Position numbers and translations under genes: made by a program. Of a stretch of 64,000 nt of DNA, positions 34,559 to 43,379 are shown piece after piece. Every line of letters begins with the position of its first letter. Positions within the stretch are counted from its first letter, which is position 1. The DNA lies in assembly GCA_927443345.1 (NCBI GenBank), contig CAKMKJ010000012.1, positions 1-64,000 of the forward strand. The letters are read 5' to 3'. The notes below the pieces were generated by a model. It ran no database searches. It worked only from the letters and a program-made list of their open reading frames with translations, and was not told the DNA's origin. This DNA is from an uncultured Anaerolineaceae bacterium (lineage in GTDB: Bacteria; Chloroflexota; Anaerolineae; Anaerolineales; Anaerolineaceae).

Positions 34559-35461
34559 ATGAAATGGTTTGGTGGAATTGAAGCCGGGGGTACCAAGTTT
34601 AATTGCATTATCGCTCAGGATCCTGAACATATTCTCGCTGAATGTACCATCCCAACTGAAACACCCCAAATCACAATTCCAGAAGTGATTCGGTTTTTCA
34701 AAGAAGGTGAAGCCAAACACGGCATTCACCTTGAAGCCATGGGAGTCGCCTGTTTTGGTCCGGTGAACCTGGATCAGAATGATCCACAATATGGCAGCAT
34801 TACATCCACTCCAAAAGTGCAATGGCAAAACACACCTCTGCTTGCCCAACTGAAGGATGCATTTGACATTCCCTATGGCTTTGATACGGATGTTAACGGT
34901 GCAGCCATGGGCGAAGGTCAATGGGGCGCCGGTCGCGGATTGAGAGATTTCCTCTATGTCACCATTGGCACAGGCATTGGCGGCGGCGTAATCTGCAATG
35001 GCTTGCCCGTGCATGGATTAATCCACCCTGAACTCGGCCATGTTTTGATGAAACATGATCTTGTCAAAGACCCATACCCCGGACGCTGCCCCTTCCATGG
35101 CGACTGCCTTGAAGGTCTGGCCAGCGGACCAGCCATGTCTGAACGCTGGGGTATTTCCACGCATGAGATGGCGGCTGACCATCCAGCCTGGGACCTTGAA
35201 GCCCTTTATATTGGGCAAGCAGTTCATAATTGGGTGGTAACGTTCTCGCCAAAACGAATTATCCTTGGCGGTGGCGTGATGAAGAAACCAGGTCTGCTCG
35301 AAAAAATACGCCTGGTGGCCAGAGATTCATTGAATGGTTATGTGGATTCAGAGTTGATAAAAAGTGTCAATGACTCCTATATCCTGTCACCACAATTAGC
35401 TGACCGTGCAGGTTCCATAGGCGCCATCACGCTTGCATCCCTTGCAGCATCATCCAAATAA
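34559..35461 (+). CDS. ROK-family sugar kinase (fructokinase type)
   Basis: 300 residues. The ATP-binding motif GIEAGGTKFN, the sugar-binding DVNGAAMGE and GTGIGGGVI, and the zinc-site stretch HPELGH ... CPFHGDCLEGLASGPA fit fructokinases of the Mak/ScrK type. It phosphorylates a hexose, most likely fructose, at C6. It heads a rightward operon with an MFS transporter and a GH51 enzyme. Confidence 0.88.
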   Translation: MKWFGGIEAGGTKFNCIIAQDPEHILAECTIPTETPQITIPEVIRFFKEGEAKHGIHLEAMGVACFGPVNLDQNDPQYGSITSTPKVQWQNTPLLAQLKDAFDIPYGFDTDVNGAAMGEGQWGAGRGLRDFLYVTIGTGIGGGVICNGLPVHGLIHPELGHVLMKHDLVKDPYPGRCPFHGDCLEGLASGPAMSERWGISTHEMAADHPAWDLEALYIGQAVHNWVVTFSPKRIILGGGVMKKPGLLEKIRLVARDSLNGYVDSELIKSVNDSYILSPQLADRAGSIGAITLASLAASSK

Positions 35462-35478
35462 ACATAACGGAGGTCACT

Positions 35479-36759
35479 ATGCTCACAAAACGCACCTGGA
35501 TCGCAATTATTATTCTTGGATTTTTGGGTTCACTCGCCTGGGGTGTTGAAAACCAGTTTTTCAATACCTTTATATACAATACAATTACACCTGATCCCAG
35601 ACCTGTTTCGTGGATGGTCGCTGCAAGCGCCATCACTGCAACGCTTGCATCCATATTTATGGGTGCATTGAGTGACCGCATTCGCTCGCGGTTTGGTCGC
35701 AAACCCTTTTTACTCATTGGCTATATTGGATGGGGTGTAACCACTGCCCTCTTCCCAACCGCTGCCCTGATCCAATCCATCGGTCTTGCAATTTTTATGG
35801 CAATAACCTTTGACTGCATCATGACCTTTTTTGGTTCCAGTGCCAATGACTCAGTTTTTCATGCTTACATAGCAGACATCACCACCACAGAAAATCGCGG
35901 TAAAGTCATGGGAGTACTCCAAATCCTCACATGGGTCGCGCTGCTGATCGTCTACGGAGGTGCGGGCATCGTCATTGATGCAATGGGATATTTTGCCTTT
36001 TTCTACATGGTTGGCGGTCTGGTATTTGTTTTAGGCTTGGTCGCTTCTCTGTTATTGCAAGAACCCAAACCTACCTACGAAAAACCCAAAGGCACCTATT
36101 GGTCACAAATCGCTGATACATTCCAATGGGCAACCTTGAAAAAACAGCGTGACCTGCTTATGCTTTTAATCTCCATCACCCTCTGGGGTGTGGCGCAGAA
36201 TATCTTCTTTCCCTACCTGATGATCTACATAAACACCTACTTGGAAATCCCGACAATGCAAGCTTCGCTGGTTATTTTCGGTGCCATTCTTTTCGGTGGC
36301 ATTGCCACCGCTTATCCGCTGGGTCTGTTGGCTGACCGCTGGGGACGCAGGAATGTGGCTCTGACAGCCGTGATTGCTGAAATGGTTGGCTTGATCGCTT
36401 TTTCGCTCGCACGCGGGGTACCTGCTCTCATCCTCACCGGCATTCTCTGGCTTGCGCCAATCAGTGCATGGACCATTGCCACTGGTGCCTGGAGCAAAGA
36501 CCTCTTCCCAGAAGACAAACGCGGACAATTCGGCGGTTATGTCATTTTGTTTTCAGTCGCTCTAACCATGGTGCCAGGACCGCTATTAGGAAGCTGGTTG
36601 ATCACCACTTTTGGTATCCCGACTGTGATCGACGGAAAGGCGGGTTTTATGCCTACATCGTTAATCTTTCAGGTAGGCGGTATCGCCACCCTGTTGGCTG
36701 CCATTCCGTTATTACGCATCGGTAAACAAAAGAAACTTGAGATCAAAGAACAGGAGTAA
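35479..36759 (+). CDS. MFS transporter, probably for sugars
   Basis: 426 residues with about 12 membrane helices and the MFS loop motif GALSDRIRSRFGRKPF between helices 2 and 3, repeated in degenerate form as GLLADRWGRRN in the second half. Similar proteins of the GPH/SLC45-like group carry sugars. GGAGG precedes the ATG. Its place between a sugar kinase and an arabinofuranosidase points to import of an oligosaccharide or pentose, but the substrate is not readable. Confidence 0.82.
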   Translation: MLTKRTWIAIIILGFLGSLAWGVENQFFNTFIYNTITPDPRPVSWMVAASAITATLASIFMGALSDRIRSRFGRKPFLLIGYIGWGVTTALFPTAALIQSIGLAIFMAITFDCIMTFFGSSANDSVFHAYIADITTTENRGKVMGVLQILTWVALLIVYGGAGIVIDAMGYFAFFYMVGGLVFVLGLVASLLLQEPKPTYEKPKGTYWSQIADTFQWATLKKQRDLLMLLISITLWGVAQNIFFPYLMIYINTYLEIPTMQASLVIFGAILFGGIATAYPLGLLADRWGRRNVALTAVIAEMVGLIAFSLARGVPALILTGILWLAPISAWTIATGAWSKDLFPEDKRGQFGGYVILFSVALTMVPGPLLGSWLITTFGIPTVIDGKAGFMPTSLIFQVGGIATLLAAIPLLRIGKQKKLEIKEQE

Positions 36760-36764
36760 TATCC

Positions 36765-38657
36765 ATGGCAATTCCAGAATTCGTTTTACGTAAATTGGTC
36801 GTCCCCGGCAGCTTGAAGAAGCAAGGCAGCGGCTTTTCATTTATTATCAATAATACTTTTGCGCCTGCCACCATAACGCGGTTCGAGTTGTTCAATTTCA
36901 ATACACTAATTCCCGGCGAATCAGTTGCTTTTTCTTCTAGCATCACCCCGGTACAAAAAGCATCAGAAATTACCCCAGAAAACCCCATCCTCACACCGGT
37001 TGGCATCGAGATTCTCGTTTCTGTTGAAAATCAACATCTCACCGAAAACATAGTCGTCAAAGCCAATACCAAAGAAGTTGGAGAGATAATGTTCTCGCTG
37101 GCTCAAAAGAAAGAAACCAAGAAATTCAAAAAAATTAAACCCTATCTTTTGACGCGCTTCTCAACCCCGCTCGAAGCACGAATCAAGATTGACCTGACAA
37201 AATCCTCTACGGCTGCCTCACCTTTCTTGTTGGGACAGTTCGTGGAACACCTCGAACGCTGTGTTTATGACGGTATTTGGACGGATGATGGGGCGAGCCT
37301 CAGACAAGATACGCTTGAATTGATAAAACAGCTCAACCCACCCATGATCCGCTACCCTGGCGGCAACTTCGCCAGCGGCTATCACTGGGAAGACGGCATC
37401 GGACCCAAATCAGCACGTCCATCACGCCACGACGCTGCCTGGCAGGCAGAAGAGATCAATCAAGTTGGCACGGATGAATTTCTGGCATTCTGCGAACTGA
37501 TTGGCACCGAACCCGTATTTTGTGTTAATGATGGCTCAGGAACCCCTGAAGAAGCCGCTCGCTGGGTGGCTTATTGCAATGACCCTGCTACTACTGAACA
37601 AGGCAAAAGACGCGCTGCAAATGGACATGCCGAGCCCTATAATGTCAAGTATTGGGGAATTGGCAATGAAGTATGGGGCGCCTGGCAGATCGGTACAACT
37701 TCGGCTGATGAATACACGAAAAGGCTGCTTCGTTTTATCAAGGCCATGCGGGCGGTTGATCCGGGCATCAAGCTGGTCGCTGTCGGCAACCATCCCCATA
37801 GCACAGAGAAAAACGACCCTGCTGCCTTGTGGAACAAAGAAGTGCTGACCAAAGCCGGTGACCAAATTGACTATCTTTCATGGCATATTTATCAACCTGA
37901 TACCGAGGGCTGGCAAGACTTGCCAGATCCACATGAGTTGTTCAAATCTGTTTGTGCCGCACCACTGGATATCGAACAATTTTGCAGCACCATCGAAAAG
38001 GAAATTGAGCAATACTCCCCTAACAAGGGAGTACTGCAAGCCCTGGATGAGTGGAACCTCTGGCTGCCGCCACTGCCAGGTGAAAGCAGCATGCACCAGG
38101 TTACCTACACCATGCGAGACGCATTGTATGCCGCCTCCACACTGGCTGTTTTTTATCGGAAAAGCAAGACATTAGGCATGGCCAACCTGGCACAACTGGT
38201 TAATGTACTCCCTTTAATCAAAACAGATTCCGAAACTGCCATTGCTACATCGATTTTCTTTCCTTTTCTTCTCTTTAATCAGATGGAATCTAAAGTGGTG
38301 ATTACGAGTTGCCAGTCACCTACTTTTGATAGCCAGGCCATGGGCATCAACATTACAGCGCACGAAAATGTACCCTGGCTAGACCAGTTGGTCACGATCA
38401 GTGAAGATCAAAAACGCATCACTTTGCTTTTGGTCAACCGTATGCCTGAAAACCGCATGAAAGTGGTGTTTATTCTGCCAGCCTCACCTAAATCTTCACT
38501 CGAAATCTCATCCTCACATCCGCTGGATGCAAACACGCTTGACACGCCATACAAAGTGAAGATACAGGATGGTCCAAAACCTAAAAAACAAAATGATGGT
38601 TGGCAGGTGATGCTCAAACCGGCTTCTGTAACCCTCTTGGAATTTACACGAGATTAA
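36765..38657 (+). CDS. alpha-L-arabinofuranosidase (GH51)
   Basis: 630 residues. A 125-residue N-terminal extension of beta character and unknown role precedes the catalytic TIM barrel (about 140-470), followed by a C-terminal beta-sandwich. Acid/base glutamate: GNEVWG (about 300-305); nucleophile glutamate: LDEWNLW (about 427-433); also RYPGGNFASGYHWEDGIGP. GH51 enzymes release arabinose from arabinan or arabinoxylan. There is no signal peptide, so it acts inside the cell on imported oligosaccharides. GAGG overlaps the stop of the MFS gene. Confidence 0.92.
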   Translation: MAIPEFVLRKLVVPGSLKKQGSGFSFIINNTFAPATITRFELFNFNTLIPGESVAFSSSITPVQKASEITPENPILTPVGIEILVSVENQHLTENIVVKANTKEVGEIMFSLAQKKETKKFKKIKPYLLTRFSTPLEARIKIDLTKSSTAASPFLLGQFVEHLERCVYDGIWTDDGASLRQDTLELIKQLNPPMIRYPGGNFASGYHWEDGIGPKSARPSRHDAAWQAEEINQVGTDEFLAFCELIGTEPVFCVNDGSGTPEEAARWVAYCNDPATTEQGKRRAANGHAEPYNVKYWGIGNEVWGAWQIGTTSADEYTKRLLRFIKAMRAVDPGIKLVAVGNHPHSTEKNDPAALWNKEVLTKAGDQIDYLSWHIYQPDTEGWQDLPDPHELFKSVCAAPLDIEQFCSTIEKEIEQYSPNKGVLQALDEWNLWLPPLPGESSMHQVTYTMRDALYAASTLAVFYRKSKTLGMANLAQLVNVLPLIKTDSETAIATSIFFPFLLFNQMESKVVITSCQSPTFDSQAMGINITAHENVPWLDQLVTISEDQKRITLLLVNRMPENRMKVVFILPASPKSSLEISSSHPLDANTLDTPYKVKIQDGPKPKKQNDGWQVMLKPASVTLLEFTRD

Positions 38658-38658
38658 T

Positions 38659-39675
38659 ATGTCAAAACCAGCACTTACTTTTTTTTGTGAACTACTATCG
38701 GCACCTTTATCTGAATTGTTTTCTGGCAATAAGCTAATCAATATGTTATCAAAACTTAATGCCAACATAAGTTTGGGTTTGCTTGACCTTTCTTCTGAAC
38801 GCGCTGAGGTGGTAAAAAAGCTTAACCGGGCAAAAATCCCTGTCACGGCCTGGATTCTTTTGGAAAAAGACCAGGGCTATTGGACCAGTCTGGATACCAT
38901 TGAAGAAACTGCCATTCAATATAATCTGTTTAAAGTCTGGAAGGCCAAGCACAAACTTGAATTCGCCGCGATTGGCCTGGATATTGAGCCCGAGCTTAAC
39001 ACCGTTTCGGCACTGTCCAAAACCCCCTGGAACCATGCACCCATCCTGGCAAAGCGATTTATCTCAAATCAGAATTATTTTGAAAAATTAGCCACAGCCA
39101 GAGCGCTAATCCAAAGCATTCGTGCAGATGGTTTTGCGGTTGAAACCTACCAGTTCCCCACCGTCGTGGATGAGCGCAAGGCAAAATCTAATGTGTTAGC
39201 CAAGTCATTGGGGATTCCTCCCCTTACAGCAGACCGTGAAGTGCTGATGCTCTACACCAGCTTTTTTCCTTCTTTTAGCGATTCCATATTGTGGAGTTAC
39301 GCAAGGCAATGCCAGGCGGTTGGCGTTGGCAGCACCGGCGGCGGCGTGGAGATTGAAGGCGTTCCTCCGCTCAAAACCATGCGCTGGATCGACTTGAAAC
39401 GCGACCTCTTGCTTGCCAGCAAAGCCGTGGATAATATCTACATCTTCAGTCTTGAAGGCTGCGTGATGAATAATTACATGGACCGTCTGCTTGATTTAGA
39501 TTGGAGCACCCGGGTCATTCCCCCTGAGCGCTCAGCCATGGGTATATCACTGATTAGAAAGGTGGGCCAGGGTGTGTTGTGGACGCTGTCTCACCCCATG
39601 GAAGTAGTCCTCGGATTGGTCGTGGCAACCAGTTTTATGAAGTTGCTGAAGAAGGTGTTTTCGAGCAGACAGTAA
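38659..39675 (+). CDS. uncharacterised 338-residue protein of the arabinofuranosidase operon
   Basis: No family recognised. The sequence looks like an alpha/beta barrel: a strand-acid pattern WILLEKDQGYW near 75, then AIGLDIEPELN (about 113-123), and a GSTGGGVEIEG loop (about 230). The DxE motif is the kind seen in glycosidase or polysaccharide-binding folds, but it proves nothing. The last 30 residues hold one hydrophobic segment (VVLGLVVATSFMKLL) that could anchor it to the membrane. There is no N-terminal signal. It starts one base after the GH51 gene, so it is co-transcribed. Confidence 0.7.
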   Translation: MSKPALTFFCELLSAPLSELFSGNKLINMLSKLNANISLGLLDLSSERAEVVKKLNRAKIPVTAWILLEKDQGYWTSLDTIEETAIQYNLFKVWKAKHKLEFAAIGLDIEPELNTVSALSKTPWNHAPILAKRFISNQNYFEKLATARALIQSIRADGFAVETYQFPTVVDERKAKSNVLAKSLGIPPLTADREVLMLYTSFFPSFSDSILWSYARQCQAVGVGSTGGGVEIEGVPPLKTMRWIDLKRDLLLASKAVDNIYIFSLEGCVMNNYMDRLLDLDWSTRVIPPERSAMGISLIRKVGQGVLWTLSHPMEVVLGLVVATSFMKLLKKVFSSRQ

Positions 39676-39703
39676 CGATTAGATTTTTGTTAATATTTAA
39701 GAT

Positions 39704-39747
39704 CAACCTTGCCAAGGTTTAAAATAACCTTGGCAAGGTTGCCTTTT
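39704..39747. terminator. hairpin terminator at the end of the sugar operon
   Basis: CAACCTTGCCAAGGTT (39704-39719) pairs with 39726-39741 over 16 bp with a 6-base loop, then a T-run. The ACCTTG/CAAGGT core also occurs in the terminator at 24682. It separates the operon from the converging AhpD-like gene. Confidence 0.85.
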
Positions 39748-39775
39748 TTGGTGAATTGCCCATACGATAGAAGTT

Positions 39776-40120
39776 CTACTTTTTCTGTCTGTAAATATCC
39801 AAAGTTTCGACGGCGTGCCGTAAATGAGGAATGACAATGCTGCCGCCCACCAATAAAGCCACGTTGAAGGAATCATACAGTTCCGCATCCGTCCAACCGG
39901 CATCCACGCAGGCGAGGATGTGATAGTCGATGCAGTCATTGCAGCGCAGCACCATGGAGGCTACCAACCCTAGTAATTCTTTGGTCTTCGGATCGAGTGC
40001 CCCTTCTTCATAGGCTTTTGTATCCAGGTTGAAGAAACGTTTAATGCCAAGATGCTCAATATCGAGTATCCTGGCATTCATCTTCTCGCGATAGGCTTGA
40101 AAATCGTCGATCCGATCCAT
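39776..40120 (-). CDS. carboxymuconolactone decarboxylase/AhpD-like protein
   Basis: 114 residues, all helical, with the family's redox motif CNDC followed by IDYHILACVDAG, i.e. CxxC plus a downstream His. AhpD-like proteins reduce peroxiredoxins or act as small disulfide reductases. It ends a leftward unit with tal-pgi, rpiB and tkt, four bases after tal-pgi. Confidence 0.85.
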   Translation of the reverse strand: MDRIDDFQAYREKMNARILDIEHLGIKRFFNLDTKAYEEGALDPKTKELLGLVASMVLRCNDCIDYHILACVDAGWTDAELYDSFNVALLVGGSIVIPHLRHAVETLDIYRQKK

Positions 40121-40124
40121 TGGT

Positions 40125-42887
40125 TTATAAGTCCTTCAAAGACGGCTTGCGCAGATGAATACGCAGAAGACGGCGTCCGCGGGCTTCAAGCGCCTGGTAA
40201 TCACCCAGCGCCTGGGCCATAGCCATAGTTCCAAAAGTCAGCCCTTGATTGGGGATATCCATATCCGCTTCAGATTCTGATGTAAATTCGATGAATACTC
40301 CGATATCCGGTCCCCCTTTGTGAAGCTGGCCAGTGGAGTGCAAGAAACGCGGACCAAAACCGAGGGTCACAGCGTTGCCATAATTATCGAGGATGCGTCT
40401 GCGCAAGACCTGTAAATCGGCTTCCATTTCAGCAGTTCGCGGCAGGAAGGCATTAATGGCTACGTAGTCACCCTTGTGAACAAATTTTTTCAGGTAAGTA
40501 TCAATCACATCAGTAAGCGATTGTGCATTCTTCCAATCAACTATCTGGTTGGAATACACTTCGCCTGACTCAAATTTAATCACAGGTGTGCCAAATTCCA
40601 ATTTACCGTTTTCTTTGAATGCAGCAATGCCGTTCATGGTACGCGTCTTGGCGTCTTGCACGTCTGGCTGATCAAATGAATTCACACCAAGGATGGAGCA
40701 AGCCACCGCTGTGGCAACTTCCCACAAGTAAAATTGGCTGCCCAAATCCATGGATGAATTTACTTTCATCACCAACAAAGGTTTATTGGCTTCACGTAAT
40801 TCCTTGCAGAAGGCGTTATTGGCGGCATTGCTGCCAACGTAGAGGAATAATCGGTCTTTACCATATTTTGCTACTGGCAGGTTTGGCTCGGTGGCAACAG
40901 GCACGATACCGCGGCCTTCTTTGCCGCTGCTTTCGGCTAACAGTTGTTCAAACCAATTACCAAAGGCAGACCAGACTGAATCGGTCACCACGGTTAGTTT
41001 ATCAAGACCGTCAAAAGCCGCTTCAGCCATTAATGCACCCAAAACCACACCGGGATTGGCAACAATACTGTTTTCAGACTGGCATTGTTTAGCCAAGTCT
41101 TGCGTTTTCTTCAAGAAATCTTTCACATCAATGCCCAATAAAGCGGCAGGCACCAGCCCAAAAGCCGTCAATGCAGAGTTTCTTCCGCCCACCTGTGGAT
41201 TGGCATTGATCACTTTAAAGAATTTCCGTTCTCTGGCCAGCACATCCAATTTGGTGCCCGGGTCGGTGATCGCAAGGAAATGATCCCCGGCTTTATCCCC
41301 AATTTTCTTTGAAACTTCATCCCAGAAGTATTGAAAGAAGGCGTTGATCTCACCAGTGGTGCCAGATTTGCTGGCAACGATATAAAGTGTTTTTTCGAGT
41401 GGCGAACGGTGGCGGGCCAGCAGCACTTCATCCGGATTGGTGGAATCCAATACACTGAGATCCAGACCGAGATTGCCTTGAAATTCAGTCTGTCCGTTAA
41501 TCAGTTTCAAAACTTCAGGGGCAAGCGATGAGCCGCCCATACCCAGGAGCAATGCGTGGGTAAAGCCAGCTTTGCGGCATTCAGCCAATAAGGTTTCCAA
41601 CTGCGGCAACAGGGATTCAGAATCCCAGGGGGCGCTTAACCAATCCATGCGGATGCGAATTTCGTCTTGGCCTTTAACATCTTTTGTCCACAACTCAGGA
41701 TCGTGAGCATACATGCGCTTCACGAAATCTAGTTTTTCAAGTTTTGCAAGTCTTTTTTGAACCGATGCAGTAATTTTTTCAATACCAGCTATTTGTTCGA
41801 GCCTGCGTGTTTCAACACTTTCCAACAGAGAGGTGAACGCATCTGCAAAGGATTTCACACCTTCATCTTCCAACTCTTGCGTTACTACGGCCATTGAGAC
41901 ACCCAATTTATCCAAATGGGATAAAGCTTCTTTGTTTGAAGCCAAATCAGATGCGATGGTCACGTTGGCTTTGCCGTGATCGCCAAAAGCGGTCAACGTG
42001 GCCGGTGGCACTGTATTGACGGTGTCATCACCGATTAACTCTTCGATATAGATCACATCGCGGTAGTTGGGGTTCTTGGTGCTGGTAGAAGCCCACAACG
42101 GACGTTGTTTCTGGGCGCCCTTTTGTGCCAATTTTGCGAACCGTTCAGTCGCAAACTCTTTTAGAAACAACTCATAAGCCAGTTTGGCATTGGCGATGGC
42201 GGCTTTGCCGAGTAGCGCAGCACCTTCAACGGGAAATTTCTTGACAAGCAGATCATCCACCTTGGAATCCACACGGGAGATGAAGAACGAGGCCACCGAT
42301 GCGATGGATTCAATCCTCAGTCCCTTTAAAGCTCGGTCTTCCAAGCCTGAAAGAAAGGCTTCAATCACAGCCTGGTATCGTTCTAGCGAGAAGATCAAGG
42401 TCACATTGACATTGATGCCCTCAGCGATCGTTTCGCGGATGGCGGGCAGCCCTTCGAGGGTTGCTGGAATCTTGATCATCAGGTTGGGACGGTTGACTTT
42501 CTGCCACAACCGTTTAGCCTCACGTACCGTTGAGCGCGTATCACGTGCCAGATAGGGGCTAACTTCAAGACTGACATAACCGTCTTTATGAGCAGTGCTT
42601 TCATAAAGTGGGGCGAACAAATCCGCTGCATCTTGAATATCTTTAACAGCTAATTCCCAGAAGATTTCTTCTGCATTCAACCCTGACCATGCCAGCGGTT
42701 GGAGCGCAGAATCGTAATCTGTTGATTTTGCAATTGCATTATTAAATATACTGGGGTTTGAAGTTACCCCTTTGATTTCTCCCCTTTCGATCATGCCTTT
42801 TAACGCACCGTTATCAAGCAAAGAACGTTGAATATTGTCATACCAAAGGGATTGTCCCAATTTATGAAGCGCATCGATATTGTTCAC
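40125..42887 (-). CDS. bifunctional transaldolase/glucose-6-phosphate isomerase
   Basis: 920 residues, one uninterrupted frame. Residues 1-370 are transaldolase: GVTSNPSIF (40-48) and the Schiff-base lysine K139 in LMIKIPAT. From about 385 the rest is phosphoglucose isomerase: GMGGSSLAPEV, VASKSGTTGE and a C-terminal region with GFGPRFLHSTGQLHKGG. Fusions of this kind are known in some bacteria, including Chloroflexota and actinobacteria. It joins two steps of pentose-phosphate recycling. Neighbours rpiB and tkt support the reading. Confidence 0.95.
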   Translation of the reverse strand: MNNIDALHKLGQSLWYDNIQRSLLDNGALKGMIERGEIKGVTSNPSIFNNAIAKSTDYDSALQPLAWSGLNAEEIFWELAVKDIQDAADLFAPLYESTAHKDGYVSLEVSPYLARDTRSTVREAKRLWQKVNRPNLMIKIPATLEGLPAIRETIAEGINVNVTLIFSLERYQAVIEAFLSGLEDRALKGLRIESIASVASFFISRVDSKVDDLLVKKFPVEGAALLGKAAIANAKLAYELFLKEFATERFAKLAQKGAQKQRPLWASTSTKNPNYRDVIYIEELIGDDTVNTVPPATLTAFGDHGKANVTIASDLASNKEALSHLDKLGVSMAVVTQELEDEGVKSFADAFTSLLESVETRRLEQIAGIEKITASVQKRLAKLEKLDFVKRMYAHDPELWTKDVKGQDEIRIRMDWLSAPWDSESLLPQLETLLAECRKAGFTHALLLGMGGSSLAPEVLKLINGQTEFQGNLGLDLSVLDSTNPDEVLLARHRSPLEKTLYIVASKSGTTGEINAFFQYFWDEVSKKIGDKAGDHFLAITDPGTKLDVLARERKFFKVINANPQVGGRNSALTAFGLVPAALLGIDVKDFLKKTQDLAKQCQSENSIVANPGVVLGALMAEAAFDGLDKLTVVTDSVWSAFGNWFEQLLAESSGKEGRGIVPVATEPNLPVAKYGKDRLFLYVGSNAANNAFCKELREANKPLLVMKVNSSMDLGSQFYLWEVATAVACSILGVNSFDQPDVQDAKTRTMNGIAAFKENGKLEFGTPVIKFESGEVYSNQIVDWKNAQSLTDVIDTYLKKFVHKGDYVAINAFLPRTAEMEADLQVLRRRILDNYGNAVTLGFGPRFLHSTGQLHKGGPDIGVFIEFTSESEADMDIPNQGLTFGTMAMAQALGDYQALEARGRRLLRIHLRKPSLKDL

Positions 42888-42922
42888 TTTGTCACCTGAT
42901 TCCTTAACAACTTAATTAATAA

Positions 42923-43378
42923 CTATTCTTTTTTACCGTTCTCTTCAAGTTTTAGTATCTTGCCAACACGCCGTCGGTGACGTTCTTCGGTGGAAAAAGT
43001 TGCCGAAGCAAAAGCTTTGACAAGTTCTCTGGCGGTTTCTGGTCCGATCACACGAGCACCTAAACAAAGCACGTTCATATTATCGTGTTCTACACCCTGA
43101 CGGGCTGAATAAACATCGCTGATACTGCAGGCATAAACACCCTTAATCTTGTTGGCAGCAATACATGCGCCAACACCTGAACCGCAAATCAAAACTGCCC
43201 GTTCAGCTTGTCCGTTGATGATGGCGCGGCCAGCTTTTTCAGCGTAGTCAGGATAATCCACCGGTTCTTGATTGTAGGTACCCAGATCAATAGTTGAACA
43301 TCCAGCCTCTTCAAGGGCAGCAATGACTTCATCTTTTAATGGAAATCCCGCATGGTCACATGCAACAGCGATTTGCAT
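42923..43378 (-). CDS. rpiB: ribose-5-phosphate isomerase B
   Basis: 151 residues of the RpiB/LacAB family: ACDHAGF near the N-terminus (active-site Asp/His), CGSGVGACIAANK with the catalytic cysteine region, and HDNMNVLCLGARV. It interconverts ribose and ribulose 5-phosphate. Its start lies one base from the tkt stop, so they are translated from one transcript. Confidence 0.95.
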   Translation of the reverse strand: MQIAVACDHAGFPLKDEVIAALEEAGCSTIDLGTYNQEPVDYPDYAEKAGRAIINGQAERAVLICGSGVGACIAANKIKGVYACSISDVYSARQGVEHDNMNVLCLGARVIGPETARELVKAFASATFSTEERHRRRVGKILKLEENGKKE

Positions 43379-43379
43379 C

